Origin: Morinoia aosen
Lineage: Eukaryota; Arthropoda; Malacostraca; Amphipoda; Talitridae
Direction: 5' to 3'
NCBI GenBank assembly: GCA_030386875.1
Contig: CM059573.1
Location: 27,817,891-27,881,890 of the forward strand
DNA length: 64,000 nucleotides
The first letter of the stretch is position 1; every line of letters begins with the position of its first letter. The position numbers were made by a program, and so were the translations under genes. Shown one piece after another: positions 1 through 11,071 of this stretch. The notes under the pieces are model-generated. The model ran no database searches, was not told the origin of the DNA, and saw nothing but the letters and a program-made list of their open reading frames with translations.

Positions 1-2724
1 CCTGATTGTTAGTTCAATATCACACCACACGCTTATCGTGATCTATGAACGAATTACTCCTTTCGAAGGCGCAAGTTTGCTTCCTCAACTGATGTGTTAA
101 TGGCACTGTGCCATGCTAAGCTTAGGGATCTTCCTGTCACGTTTTTTATCGACAAGAATGCCGAAAACTTGGGCCTGAGGACGTGAAACAAACGTCTCAC
201 GCACTCGTGTAACTGTAGGAAAAAGTACCCACGAAGTATTCGCGAGGTGAGCTTTCCCTACGAGACTAAAATTTCTCGGGTACTATATAGTTATCTCGGT
301 GAGTTGGTACTTGGCAGCTAGTTCAAAAAAAAGACGCTGGCTTACCATCGATCTGAGCAGGCTCGTTTGCCTTGCTTTCTCCATGGACGGAGAAAGCTCA
401 CCTGCTGAGGGAGAGATGGTGGCGCTTGGCATCTCTACCAACGGCGTTCGCAAGGGGGCTTGAGAAGCTGCACCTCTGATGCTGCAGCAATACTTGGCTA
501 AGGTTTTGTATTTAATCGCTTAGCCTCAGTTAAAGTTTTCTGTAGGTTCGTTTATTGTTGCGGGTTAGGGTTGCTGTGTACGATTTGATATTGCTCTTCG
601 AGTTTGCCTCTGATTTCGTCCTCCCAGCAATCCAGTTTACCAATGTCGTTCATACGTGTATCTCTGGATGAAGAATTGATGGTCCTCTATCTTGGAACAC
701 TTGAACATGTTCCTTCTGGTACAGCTTTTGCTTGATTCTACTTAAACTGCTTTGATTAGTATATTCCGATTGCCGTCCTCCACTGTCTGTTAGAAAGTCA
801 TTTGCACACTGAGGGCACCATTTACTTCAGAGGTAGATTTAGTGTAAATAACCTTACTTGAGAAACTGTGTGCAGCTGGACTTTCTTAAGTACGATCTAG
901 AAAACTGTTTGTTAGTCAAGGTTCATTATTCTTACTTCCTTTCTTTTCCTTCTACCCGTAGTAGCCATCTGAGGTGTGTGTCGGTTGCTGACCAGGGTTG
1001 CAATGGGAAGCATTAAATCTTCTCATTGACCATAATTCTAATTTATCCATTTCATTGTTCGCCCTTATTGCAAAATTATTTTGTCCTGCCTCTCCCGTGA
1101 TCGGCAGGCGATTGTTAATTAAAGGAGCTTTGGGCCACCCGTTGCCGGCCGGGTGGTTCGCTACATCAGTGGAGTGCGGTAAAGTGTGGAGTGCGCCAGC
1201 ATTAATTGTTCCCAGTTGCACGCTCACCATCTGCTGTACGAACGTGGGGAAGGCCGGCAAGAACTACGAAGCATGCGAGCTACTATAATTTTTAAAACGT
1301 CACTGGCAGGCGACTTACTTTTATTAAAAATAACTATTCTAGGTTTTAATCAGATGTTAATATGGTCCACCCGGGGTACTACAGCCCACTGTCAACCTCG
1401 CTGACCAGCCCGCTAGTGTGAAAAGACGCACTGTAAAAAATAATCCTTAGCCTGTTGGCGTAACTTTGATAAAATATATCACCCTAATACAATCTTTCAC
1501 CCAATTGTAATAAATATTGACGGCGAACCCATATGTTTGAAGTTTGAGGGTGTTAATCTGATTTTAAAAAGCCAACTTTTCGTAAACTCAATTTTTTTTA
1601 AGTGTCCCAAAAATGTAACTAAGTACTAGTTAACATTTTATTTACTTGAGTAAAACTTCCTATTAACATTTTAAACGTATTGCTCTTGTGCAAAACATTA
1701 GTATCGACTTACTAAAGCGAATGAAGTTTCATTTTTGCCACATAACATTTGATCTTATTGATGCAAAAAGATTGATGCCAGTGAGTTGAAATTGAAATCT
1801 GGAAGCCACACTGTGACTTTCCCTTTCTCCGATCTCTCCTATACTCGTAATAGCGATTTTAATCAATATACATCAGCGGGAGTTACACTTGTACTACTTT
1901 TGCCTCCGTTATACTGTTTCTGCTTAAATTTATTCGTTTATGTCAAATTTGTGCCCGACGTCATGGGGCTGGAATACAACCCGATGAAAAAACACAGTGC
2001 CTCGTTTTTTATGATACATTTTTTTTATTCTATTTCAACTTTTTCATATCGTTCAAGACCCATTTTTACTCATGTTTAGTTACTGTACACACTCGAGTGG
2101 GTTAAATTAAACTACAAGTCAGGCTTCCCTGAATTAGTACGTTGTATGATTTGTTGAACCAAGAAGCTTATAATTCACTAAAATTCTATTTGTTTTGATG
2201 ACTTTATTTTGACTTGAAATGCTTCCTGAATTCCATGCATAGCAAAAACAGACGTTTTATGGTAAGGTTTCCTACACCAAAATTATCCCTAAATACTCTA
2301 ATTAGATTTTGCTGCTGTGATTGCTTCACACCTACATGAAATTCACAGAGTAAAAATATAAGTATACTCCCGGCGCCTAATTTACTTTTCTAGTGACCCG
2401 AACAAATTTATGAACGTACCTAAGACCATAGAAAAATATTATGTGTAATAAATAGCTGTATTTACTCATAGTAGGTTTTAAAATAGTTATCAATTAAGAG
2501 GCTCATCTCTTGAGAGCGCGCTGAAGGGACTAATCCTTCACTGTACCTAGGGAACTTGATGCTCGTTGGGGATTTGTTAGATTCCTGAACTGAACTATCA
2601 ATCATACGGGCAAGAAACCTAAGCAATGGTCCTTGAACGAAGAACGAGAGCTAAAAGTATCTACCAATTTTCTCATTTATTTCATAGATTTATGAAAAAT
2701 AAAATTTTTCATGTGTTTGTGAAC
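1..2724. other. No recognisable gene
   Basis: I see no recognisable protein, RNA gene or repeat here. Open frames reach only about 100 codons and overlap on both strands (around 952-1404 and 1786-2079), which is what chance gives. Some segments (about 1130-1260) are more GC-rich than the rest. Probably intergenic DNA or transposon relics too old to read. Confidence 0.5.
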
Positions 2725-3873
2725 TTAAGGGGACCGTCCGGATTTTTGAACTTTTTACGTCCGATTCATTTGAAAATGGGCCAGTATATGTCTTTTGTGA
2801 AAGTAAACCTTTTTGACTCATGTCACTTTTTCGATTTAGGCCTTATTTTTTTTACGAAAAATGTGTTTTTTGGGGCATATTTACGTACCATTCAAATCCT
2901 ATGAGGGCATTGAGTTTTGATGCTAGAACAAAACCAAAGACAGTTTTAGAATCCTTGAAACATTTCAAACAAAAGTACATTGAGTTTTTATGGAAATTCG
3001 ATTTTTTTCTATTGTTTTTTCAAATTTCTAAACCCTTTGAAAATTTTTTGGGTTTAGAACAATATATTTTTTCGAAATATTTGAATTTGAATAAAAAGAG
3101 AATGTACTTTTGTTAGAAATGTTCCAAGGATTCTAAAACTGTCTTTGGTTTTGTTCTAGCATCAAAACTCAATGCCCTCATAGGATTTGAATGGTAAAAA
3201 CGGTAATTTTTCACTAGAGCCCAAAAACAAAGTATGTCCATTGAATTGGAATATCATGAAAATTTTAGTACATGAATGCAGTTTCCATGATTTATTTCTA
3301 TGTACGAATTATGAGCAACGTTTTCCCTCTTGAATTTCAATGAAACACAAGAAATATAGTGCATAAAATTATAGAGAAATATTACAGTTCTTTTGAGTAC
3401 TCAGTCATATTGAGGTCTCACCAACTTTTTTCGTCCGATTCGTTTGAAAATTGGCCAGTATATGTATTTGTTGAAAGTAAACCTTTTTTACTCCTGTCAC
3501 TTTTTCGATTCAGACCTTAGTTTTTTATTATTTTTCGAAAAATTCGTGGAGGGGTCCCCCCCCCCGGAGGGACCCCTTTGGACCCCTGGGGGGTCGCCTT
3601 TGGACCTCCCGTGGGGGGTTTCTAGCGTCCGTAGCGCCATGAAATTTCATGGCACAATAACCCAACCCCTAAGGATCCTTTTTCAACAAGAAAAAAAATT
3701 GGGTCCAAAAATGATGTTTATCGGTCCCCTTTGGACCCCCCGTGGGGGGGTTTCTAGCGTCCGTAGCGCCATAAAATTTCATGGCACAATAACCCACCCC
3801 CTAAGGATCCTTTTCCAACAAAAACACGCATTTCCATTCGGGGACCCAATTTGGCCCGGGACGGTCCCCTTAA
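2725..3873. mobile_element. TTAA-flanked MITE, copy 1
   Basis: The 1149-bp unit starts at TTAA followed by GGGGACCGTCC and ends with the exact inverse, GGACGGTCCCC followed by TTAA. A TTAA target and short GC-rich terminal repeats are typical of piggyBac-type nonautonomous elements, so that is the inferred class. Inside, 2887-2980 and 3102-3195 are near-perfect inverted arms about 94 bp long around a 120-bp loop. Two direct copies of a segment containing TTTCTAGCGTCCGTAGCGCC lie at about 3619 and 3751, about 131 bp apart. No transposase is encoded; open frames inside are chance. A related copy lies at 46138-47294. Confidence 0.75.
2887..3195. repeat. Internal inverted repeat (hairpin) of the MITE
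   Basis: The arm at 2887-2980 is the reverse complement of 3102-3195 with few mismatches. Both include the segment around TTGAGTTTTGATGCTAGAAC. A transcript could fold into a long hairpin. The same arrangement, diverged, recurs at about 46310-46395 and 46535-46620 in copy 2. Confidence 0.8.
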
Positions 3874-4344
3874 GTGATACCCATCGTGACCCACAGTCCT
3901 GCGCATATTGATCGTCGCCTTCAAAACGGAATATCTCATAGTTTCAAAGTTTCTTCGCAAGTTATTATCGAGCCTAATAAGTAAGGCTAATATATAGTAT
4001 GGCTGAATTGTTCTGTTCATTTCATAGGAGGTGTAATAAAACAACTTTCATTGGAGTTTGTTGAGTTAATTGTTGTCTGAGACTCAGTGCTTATGTTTAG
4101 GAATGAAACGAAGTCTAAATGATTTTGCACTCACAATTGAAAATGTTTCGTATATTTTTTGTACGAGACGCATAATGAAGGTACAATTCTATTTGAGCAA
4201 AATTGGTTAAGTACAAGACAATACTTTATTATTGGTGCTTAATTACACGTGTGCATTTTGTAGCGAATGCCCACTAATTTTGCTGGTGCTAATAAAATCA
4301 AATAAAAATAAGCTCTTTTGAAGATGACATCAATTGCGTGTTAT
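3874..4344. other. Downstream flank of the membrane-protein gene
   Basis: AT-rich sequence between the MITE and the stop codon of the minus-strand gene. It would contain that gene's 3' untranslated region. Nothing else is recognised. Confidence 0.4.
4225..4230 (-). terminator. Candidate poly(A) signal AATAAA
   Basis: TTTATT on the plus strand reads AATAAA on the minus strand, about 115 nt beyond the stop codon of the gene at 4345-5703. The position fits a poly(A) signal. AATAAA is common by chance in such AT-rich DNA, so this is only a candidate. Confidence 0.35.
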
Positions 4345-5703
4345 TTATATTTGGGACAAAAGCCTGTTCATTTCGTCGCCCAAATAGAAGAGATCCAAGA
4401 GACCCAAAGCAGCCTCCAAGTGCCACTTGGCGTGTGGATAAGTAGGGTTGCACCACACGTCTCCAGGATAAATGTCTGTGCCATTCTGGAAGTCGGGTTC
4501 AAAATACTCGAAGGTGTTGTGCGAATTGGCCCATGCGTTCACTTTTGGCAAATACTCCCAGCCTAAAGCGTTGGCCCCGGGTTCAAGTAAAGCAGGGTTG
4601 CTGGTCAATACCTGTTCTTGCCACACAAATGCATACACCAATTTTGTAAGGGTACTTAGTAAATTTTTCAAAAACCTTGTCTCTTCGACGACGCCTAACT
4701 CCAGAGTAGATGTCAAATTTCTCAACTCAGGAAGGTAGTCATCCATGATGAAATACAAGAATTGGTCAGGGAGTCCAAACGCTCCAGCCAGCACAGGGAG
4801 ATACTCGTCCACAGTTTCAGGTGCGAATGCAAGTGTTGCAGCCGTCGAAAATATTCCAGCGAAAGACAAATAATAGTCTGGTATGTCTAAAGACAGCGTA
4901 AAATCGTACCACTCACTGACTGGTTTAGTCATATACAGTTCAACAAACTCGTCCGCCAACTGAAGAGCAGTAAGATTTCTTTGAACGAAACTCAAATCTC
5001 GAATTACCGACGATGTTTCAGTTAGCGAAGACAAACTTCCTTGATGAATAAGATAAGCTACAACTGAAATTGGCTTTGTATCCAATTGGTGCCCCAGCTC
5101 AGTATGACTTCCGTGCATGAACGAAGAACCCATTGCCAGTTCAGAAAAAGCGGTTCCGAGAGCAATGACGTAGTCTTGTGACAAAGTAAAATTTGAGCCT
5201 TGAGATATGCGGCTGCAAATTTCTGTGACGGGATGGTAATAGGCCATATTAGAAGCATAGTTGCATGGTTCATAGATAGTCATGTCGCAGACCTCTGTGA
5301 CGCTTATGTTCAGCTCAACGTATCCAGGTTCGTAGCTTCCCCATGCATCATTTACGCCACCTCCTGCAAGCCAATAATCGATCATTCCTTGCCATGCGTT
5401 GTTTTGAGAAGATGTAAGGCGAGTATCTAGAGATTCCATGCAAGTGAAGAGCTCAGTCAGATACTTTCTGTCGTACGTAGGCTCTCCTGTCATTAGAACT
5501 TCCATGGCATCCAACATATCGAGCATTGCATCATTATCTCGAATACATTGTCCGTCGTCTGAGGTGGGAGACGAAAGGACAACCACGAGCACAACCACGA
5601 GCACGAGTACAACCGCGAGCACAGCCATGAGCAAAAATAACAACCGCGAGCCACGAGTAGTGTTCGCCAGCTTCATCTTGAATGTTTCCTTTAGCTTATC
5701 CAC
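4345..5703 (-). CDS. Uncharacterised single-pass (type II) membrane protein, 452 aa
   Basis: This is the longest non-transposon ORF in the window, and it is uninterrupted. Residues 1-20 are basic and lack a cleavable signal. Residues 21-45 are a run of Leu, Val, Ala and Met followed by Ser/Pro, a clear membrane anchor. The remainder would be extracellular or luminal. It has six cysteines (53, 88, 139, 147, 163, 418) and five N-glycosylation sequons (Asn 132, 171, 243, 329, 407), both in keeping with secretion. The ATG chosen directly precedes the basic segment and anchor; no good upstream start is seen. I do not recognise a family or catalytic motif, so no function is given. The long intact frame and coherent topology make it a likely real gene. 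It is single-exon as seen, so a retrocopy or an unseen 5' exon is possible. Confidence 0.75.
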   Translation of the reverse strand: MDKLKETFKMKLANTTRGSRLLFLLMAVLAVVLVLVVVLVVVLSSPTSDDGQCIRDNDAMLDMLDAMEVLMTGEPTYDRKYLTELFTCMESLDTRLTSSQNNAWQGMIDYWLAGGGVNDAWGSYEPGYVELNISVTEVCDMTIYEPCNYASNMAYYHPVTEICSRISQGSNFTLSQDYVIALGTAFSELAMGSSFMHGSHTELGHQLDTKPISVVAYLIHQGSLSSLTETSSVIRDLSFVQRNLTALQLADEFVELYMTKPVSEWYDFTLSLDIPDYYLSFAGIFSTAATLAFAPETVDEYLPVLAGAFGLPDQFLYFIMDDYLPELRNLTSTLELGVVEETRFLKNLLSTLTKLVYAFVWQEQVLTSNPALLEPGANALGWEYLPKVNAWANSHNTFEYFEPDFQNGTDIYPGDVWCNPTYPHAKWHLEAALGLLDLFYLGDEMNRLLSQI

Positions 5704-7043
5704 GTGCTCTGAAAAGGTGCCACTTTCAAACAGGGGGAAAGATTAATAGACGGCATCTTTTTACTGCAATACGCGCAATATTTCGTGAGAACATGACACG
5801 TGCATACATTTAACGTTCTGAGCTGTTGTTGATATGCATTCACACAAACAATGACTGTGCTCTATAACTATCTCATGTTTTGCAGATGTAAGTTCTCATA
5901 TGTCGTTAAGAACTTCAATTACAAAACATCTTGAAACATTGCGCATTTGGGGCTCAATTCTCACTTTAATACAACTAAAATATTCTTCTCTTCAAGGTAA
6001 ACACATTGGCAACGTGTATTTAGTATTTAATCATTAACTTAAAATTCATAACATCAGATAAAAATATAAGATATTTATCAATTTTATGATACTCTATGAA
6101 GAGTCTTAGAAAAGTAATGTATTACATATAACATTACTCTAATTTTTACTTCTGAAGATGTGTCATATAAAATTATGAAAGAATAGGAAATGGCGCCAGA
6201 AATGAGCCAAGTGGTCCACTCTCGGGTTGCTCTTTTAGTTTCCAAGACCATTTTCAAAGACCATCTCACAAATGATTGGCCATAACTCCACCATGACATC
6301 TCAAACCGCTTGAGAACGCAGTAGAATTTGCAGTAAGATTTCACACAGTTTTTGAAAACGCAAAAACAACAAATGGCCGGCCGTTTTCGTGTCTGATATC
6401 GCTCAAGGTTACCCAACTCCAACCTTATCGGTGTAGAAACGCTGTTTCTCGCAGGTTCTTAGGGCCAACTAGAAATCTTAGATGCGTTAAAGTAAAAATA
6501 GTAGTTTTATAATAATTATGTTGGATAACACTATAAAGACAAAATTTAAGTTTACGTTTCTTCTTACACGGAACTTCACGACTAATTATCAGGACTGAAA
6601 AGTTGTAACCACACTAATCTAATAATGCTTTAAGTAGTGCGAAATCAACGAGTATCGGTGGGTGAGTTTTCAAGCATGTGAAATGTTGCCAATAACTGCA
6701 TTATCTACTTTCGATATCGCGAAATGCTGATTACGTTATTATGAATATCAGCTGTTACAGTTCATGAGAAACTAATGTACTGCTCAGAAAAATATAACGG
6801 TAACAACCCATATTTTTTGTGTCAGGTCCAAACAGTTTTCGTGTGAAGGGAGGGAGAACATACTCGCATGTATTAGTTGCGCACCTAACATGTGATCATC
6901 ACAAAGTGTTCCATCATTATGTTTAGAATATTAGATAAAAAATACTTCATAAATGAGTTTATAGCTATCTACTGAATCGATGTCATGCAGCATGCTTAAA
7001 AAACAAAATATCACTTCATACTTAACAATTTTGAATTCTTCAA
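5704..7043. other. Upstream flank of the membrane-protein gene; nothing recognised
   Basis: AT-rich DNA containing the presumed promoter of the minus-strand gene. A 112-codon minus-strand frame at 6084-6422 resembles nothing I know and has no supporting context; I treat it as chance. No convincing TATA or initiator pair was identified. Confidence 0.4.
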
Positions 7044-8340
7044 GGTTCGATCCTTGGCCCGCTCCTATTATCCATTAGCATAAGATTATAAGATTATAAG
7101 TTAGTTTAGGGCTCACTAACCGCTACAAAAAAAAAGAGCGTATCGAAGAGAGGAAGGAGGAAGGCACCATTTAGTATGGAGATAAGAGAATGGGGAATCT
7201 ATGCAGAAAAGGCATAGAAACAGAAAGATGAGAAAGAAGTTCATGAAACAAGATCAAAGTTGAAGAAGGAAGTAGTAGGTGCTGAAAAAAAGGACAGCAG
7301 TGAACCGGAAAAAGATGGTCCGTAACAAAACAAAAACCTATTCTATTTTAACAAAAAGAAAGCCTACCTAACCTTTAGCTCAGGCCCTCACATTGTCCCC
7401 CTTGGAGCGTCCATTTGCATAAATAATTTCCCCACCATACCAGCAAACACAAAAATCTCAATGTATGCTCATAGTGCTCAAATTGCCATGACAAGTTTGA
7501 TTGCTAATATAGGTAAAGAAACACGAATCAGTAATGAACAATTTCTTAAAGACTTAGTATTGTAATATGATCTAAATGGTCATCAACTTAACGCCGGTAA
7601 AACCTGCAAAGCATTATTTTTGGATCAAAGAATGCTATCAGGAAATGTCCAAAACTAACGCTGACGTTTTGAAACGCTGTAATCGAGCCAGTCGACAAAC
7701 TTAAAAACCTTTGGGTTTTGTTTGACAGAAACATGACTTTCATACCACACGTGGAAACATAATGCATCAAAATTAATGGAACCCAAATGTTGACTAATCA
7801 TATTAGTAACACACTTGAGGAAGAAGCTAGATTACCGGTCATTTGTTTTATAATGTTACCGCGTTTGGACTATAGAAGTCTAGTATGGGAAGACATACCT
7901 CAATATCTTAAATAAAAATTGAAAAAATCTATGAACTTCCCAGCCAAGAGGTGAGCAGAGCTAATTTCAAGAAAAGCGATCATGCAACTCCTGTCTTGGA
8001 AACCTCGGTTGGTCCCCAATTCCAAATACCAGAAAGATTCCAAATTCAAAAATCCCCAGACACGTGTTCTCTTCTATCTACCTCCTCCAGGGAAATACCA
8101 ACACTGTAAATTCCTTCTCACCCAATATTCCGAATAGAAAACCAAATTGGAATAATTAGGCCTATAATTAGTTACCGTTCATTCTGCCTGGGACAAAAAT
8201 CTCCCTCAGCTTCTGGAGCTCTACTATGAAGTAAGCTTATCCCAACGTATAAAAACCTTCCAAACTCTGAAAGAATTTACGGATGAAGTTTCAAGCTATT
8301 TGGCATCTCTGTCATAAAAGAATAAAATCCTGTTCTACAT
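7044..8340 (+). pseudogene. LINE reverse-transcriptase relic (CR1/Jockey-like), split by an insertion
   Basis: Pieces of a non-LTR reverse transcriptase can be read in the plus direction. QGSILGPLL (motif before the active site) is at about 7044-7074. After an insertion, a segment ending in MYA, at the active-site position, is at 7412-7470, where the expected D-D has become H-S. LDYRSLVWEDIPQ follows at about 7866-7905. The same blocks occur in the same order in the relic at 26337-27499, which supports the reading. Many stops and frameshifts make it a dead fragment. The endonuclease half is absent. Confidence 0.65.
7084..7409. mobile_element. 326-bp insertion inside the LINE relic
   Basis: The reverse-transcriptase reading frame breaks at TCCATTAGCATAA (7071-7083) and resumes at TCCATTTGCATAA (7410-7422). 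These look like a 13-bp target-site duplication with one mismatch. The insert begins with two copies of GATTATAA, like a short simple-sequence tail, so a SINE on the minus strand is possible. I see no tRNA-like promoter boxes and no coding capacity. Confidence 0.5.
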
Positions 8341-8390
8341 TGTCTAACTCGGACTTAACGATCGACCGTATGCCTTACATCCAGGGTTGC

Positions 8391-8637
8391 GGAGTCGGAG
8401 TCGGAGTCGGGAGTCGGAGTCGCCGGAGTCGGATGTTTTAGGGTGGAGTCGGAGTCGGAGTCGGAGTCGCTTCTCTGAAGTGTGGTGGAGTCGGAGTCGG
8501 AGTCGGAGTCGCTACTCTGAAGTGTGATGGAGTCGGAGTCGGAGTCGGAGTCGCTTTTCCGAATGTGGTGGAGTCGGAGTCGGAGTCGGAGTCGTTCATT
8601 CGGATGTGGTAGAGTCGTGGTTGGAGTCGCTATTTTT
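8391..8637 (+). repeat. GGAGTC hexamer-based minisatellite, array 1
   Basis: Blocks of three to four GGAGTC hexamers alternate with a short unique linker (for example GCTTCTCTGAAGTGTGGT), giving higher-order units of roughly 41-43 bp. The left edge is CAGGGTTGC directly before the first hexamer. Noncoding; low-complexity Ser/Glu or Arg/Ser frames through it are artefacts. Confidence 0.85.
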
Positions 8638-10253
8638 TGGTGTCGTCGATTCTAATTTTTGCAAAAAATTATATATAACTGTTTAAAACCAAAAGTAAAC
8701 ATAACAGAGTTAGAATACTTTGCTGAAAAATCTAAAAAATACGCAATGTTTTTGTTGATTATTTTGTTCTAAGTTTGAAACAGCGTATTTATACCTATCA
8801 CCTAATACCGTCATGTTATCTAGTCTTTGAGGGTTTGCACAGATATATGTGAGAAACCTACGAGTGCGAAATATAATTTTTGTACTCAGCATGAATGTAT
8901 ATTTTATAGTTAAAGGCAGGAATTAGTAATTGAAATCATCGCAAACTCATTCTGTATATTTTTGTTTTGTTCATTTCTCCTTCAATTAATACATAAGAAC
9001 TGGAAAATAGTAGTAAATGTGTGCAAGTTACTTGTAGAACATTTCATCTGATGCAAAACATTGTACTTACATAAAGAGTGGTAACTCTGTACGCTCTTAA
9101 TGATGCATTGATTGATAATGACTAATATTTGCAGAAACTTAAAGTTATGTTGTGATCATGAATATTTCTAGTCTTTAGGTTATGATTCATTGCCAATGAG
9201 TAGTCTTTGCCAAAACCTGAAGCTATGGTCTCGTACACAAAGACTTCTAGTTTTCAGGTTATGTTATCAAAATTAATTTGGCTTCCTTGTCTTTAGGTCA
9301 AGTTAACATGTATTAAAAATAAAATTTCTGCTCATATCTAAAGTTATTCCTTGAATGTTATTTGGTTCTTTCAGAGTCATGTTGTACTTCACTATATCAT
9401 CATCATGTTTAATTTTTATCTTCGTATCACTCCCCAGTTTCTAAGTAAGCATACGCTGAAATGGAGAATTTGATTAATTATGTTGATACAATTTTAAAAA
9501 TTGAAATAGTATTCGTTTTGTAGCGTTATATAATTAATCACTTCTTGTTAAGGAAGATTTGGAAATGTAAGGTAATCAATATCGGCGTTGAGACACTTGA
9601 AAAAATTAAAATACAATGTAAACGAGCTGCAATGAAAATAATTACACACAGTAGCAACAACTTCACTTACAGTCACACACATATTGTAACTAAAAACAAT
9701 GCACTATCTCAGCCGCAGTGGTTGTTGCATTTATGCGATAGTACAAATTCTCTTGCTGGAAACGTTTCAAATTTCTCTAAAAAACACGAAATGAGAAGAA
9801 GGCGTGTGTTTATTACAATAACAAAGTGTCAAATACAAAGTAAAAAGTTAGACAAAATAAGACATAGTATCATATTACACGCAAAAAAACTAGAAGTGAC
9901 TTTTATTCGTAAAAAACGTTCCGAAAACATCAGGCCCCTGCGACGAAAGCAGAACAACTTTTGCCTATTATAGCGGAAATGTAACATAGAGTTGAGCAAT
10001 AATATGACACTTTTTCTGCATTGTTACCCTGCATAGTGTAGAAACAGAAAAGAAAAAGCAGTCTGCAAATCTGGCCTACCTTATCTACACGTATATCATA
10101 ATTTTGGGGATTTGAAGCATAGTCATTGAATTAACTATTATAATTTCACTGAATTAGTGCATACTTAGTTATAAAAAACTGTTGATACATATCTATGCTT
10201 CTCATTGTAGACTTTGCCTACATTACCTACTCAGAAAACACTTGTCAGTAATA
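8638..10253. other. No recognisable gene
   Basis: AT-rich DNA. A 142-codon plus-strand frame at 9545-9973 encodes a basic protein of unknown type. It shows no domain I recognise and has no neighbour suggesting a role. It is kept here only as a note and may be chance. Confidence 0.4.
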
Positions 10254-10255
10254 TA

Positions 10256-10887
10256 CAGGGTGTTTCAGATTCAGAATAAGAGGCAAAAAATTGCACACCA
10301 AGTAGAAGATATCCAAATAAAAACTTTTTCTACTATTAAATTTTCCGAAGAAAGAGACATTGAGATATTAGCCGTTTATTGTTTTAAAGGATGAAATTTG
10401 ATGACTAAATTACTCGCAATATTCATTTTGAATTTACGTTGATCGGGCGAAATGTTCTAGTTGCATGACCTCCTAGATCTCCTGACATATGACTCCACTC
10501 GATTTCAATTTTTGGGGACACGTGAAGAGCTTTGTCTATGCTACACCCATTGAGTCTGAGGAAGATCTTGTGGACAGAATTGCAGTGGCTGCAGGTGAGA
10601 TACCTTAATGCCAGACGTGTTTCCTAATATCCGGCAGCCGTTAAGGCTAACATTCGAAAAGTGCATAGATGTAGGTGGAACACATTTTGAACATTTAGTG
10701 TAAAGTAAATTAAGAATAAATATCGCGAGTAATTGTGCCATTAAATTTCATCCTTAAAAACAATAAACAGCTAATACCTCCCAACCCCGATTTTTTGGGG
10801 GAAAATTTCGTAGGGCCTAAAGTGTTTAGTTGGTCATTTTCTACTTGATGTGCAATTTTGTAACTCGTGTTCTGAAACACTCAGTAT
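10256..10887 (+). mobile_element. Short DUF4817/DDE-type transposon with long terminal inverted repeats
   Basis: Left end CAGGGTGTTTCAG and right end CTGAAACACTCAGTA are inverted. Similarity continues inward for about 180 bp on each side (to about 10440 and from about 10710). Between the arms, plus-strand fragments (about 10480-10690) read like the C-terminus of a transposase: a SPDMTPLDF-type block, then EEDLVDRIAVAAGE. The same end is seen in the larger element at 33655-35160. It is a deleted, nonautonomous derivative. Confidence 0.65.
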
Positions 10888-10904
10888 ACATAATTGTGGA
10901 CACG

Positions 10905-11071
10905 ACTCGTCATAAATGACGGGATTCGATATTGTCTGTATAGAAATCTTCTAGATGTGGATCATAAAGAAATATTTCCATCCTAATGGTACCCGCGCTG
11001 AAAATATTCTAGTACTTGTGCACTGGTGAAACTCGCATCACAGAGACAGTCATTAAGCATCTTTAAGAGCG
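10905..11071 (+). repeat. Left arm of a 3.2-kb-spaced inverted repeat
   Basis: This stretch, ending near GTCATTAAGCATCTTTAAGA, is the diverged reverse complement of 13999-14178. The two arms enclose a mariner and a MITE. They could be the termini of an older element or two independent inverted copies of one repeat. Confidence 0.55.

Noticed and set aside
6084..6422. 112-codon minus-strand protein upstream of the membrane-protein gene
   Set aside because: No recognised motif and no repeat or gene context; consistent with a chance frame.
9545..9973. 142-codon basic protein
   Set aside because: No recognised domain, Lys-rich composition as expected for AT-rich noncoding DNA, and no supporting context.
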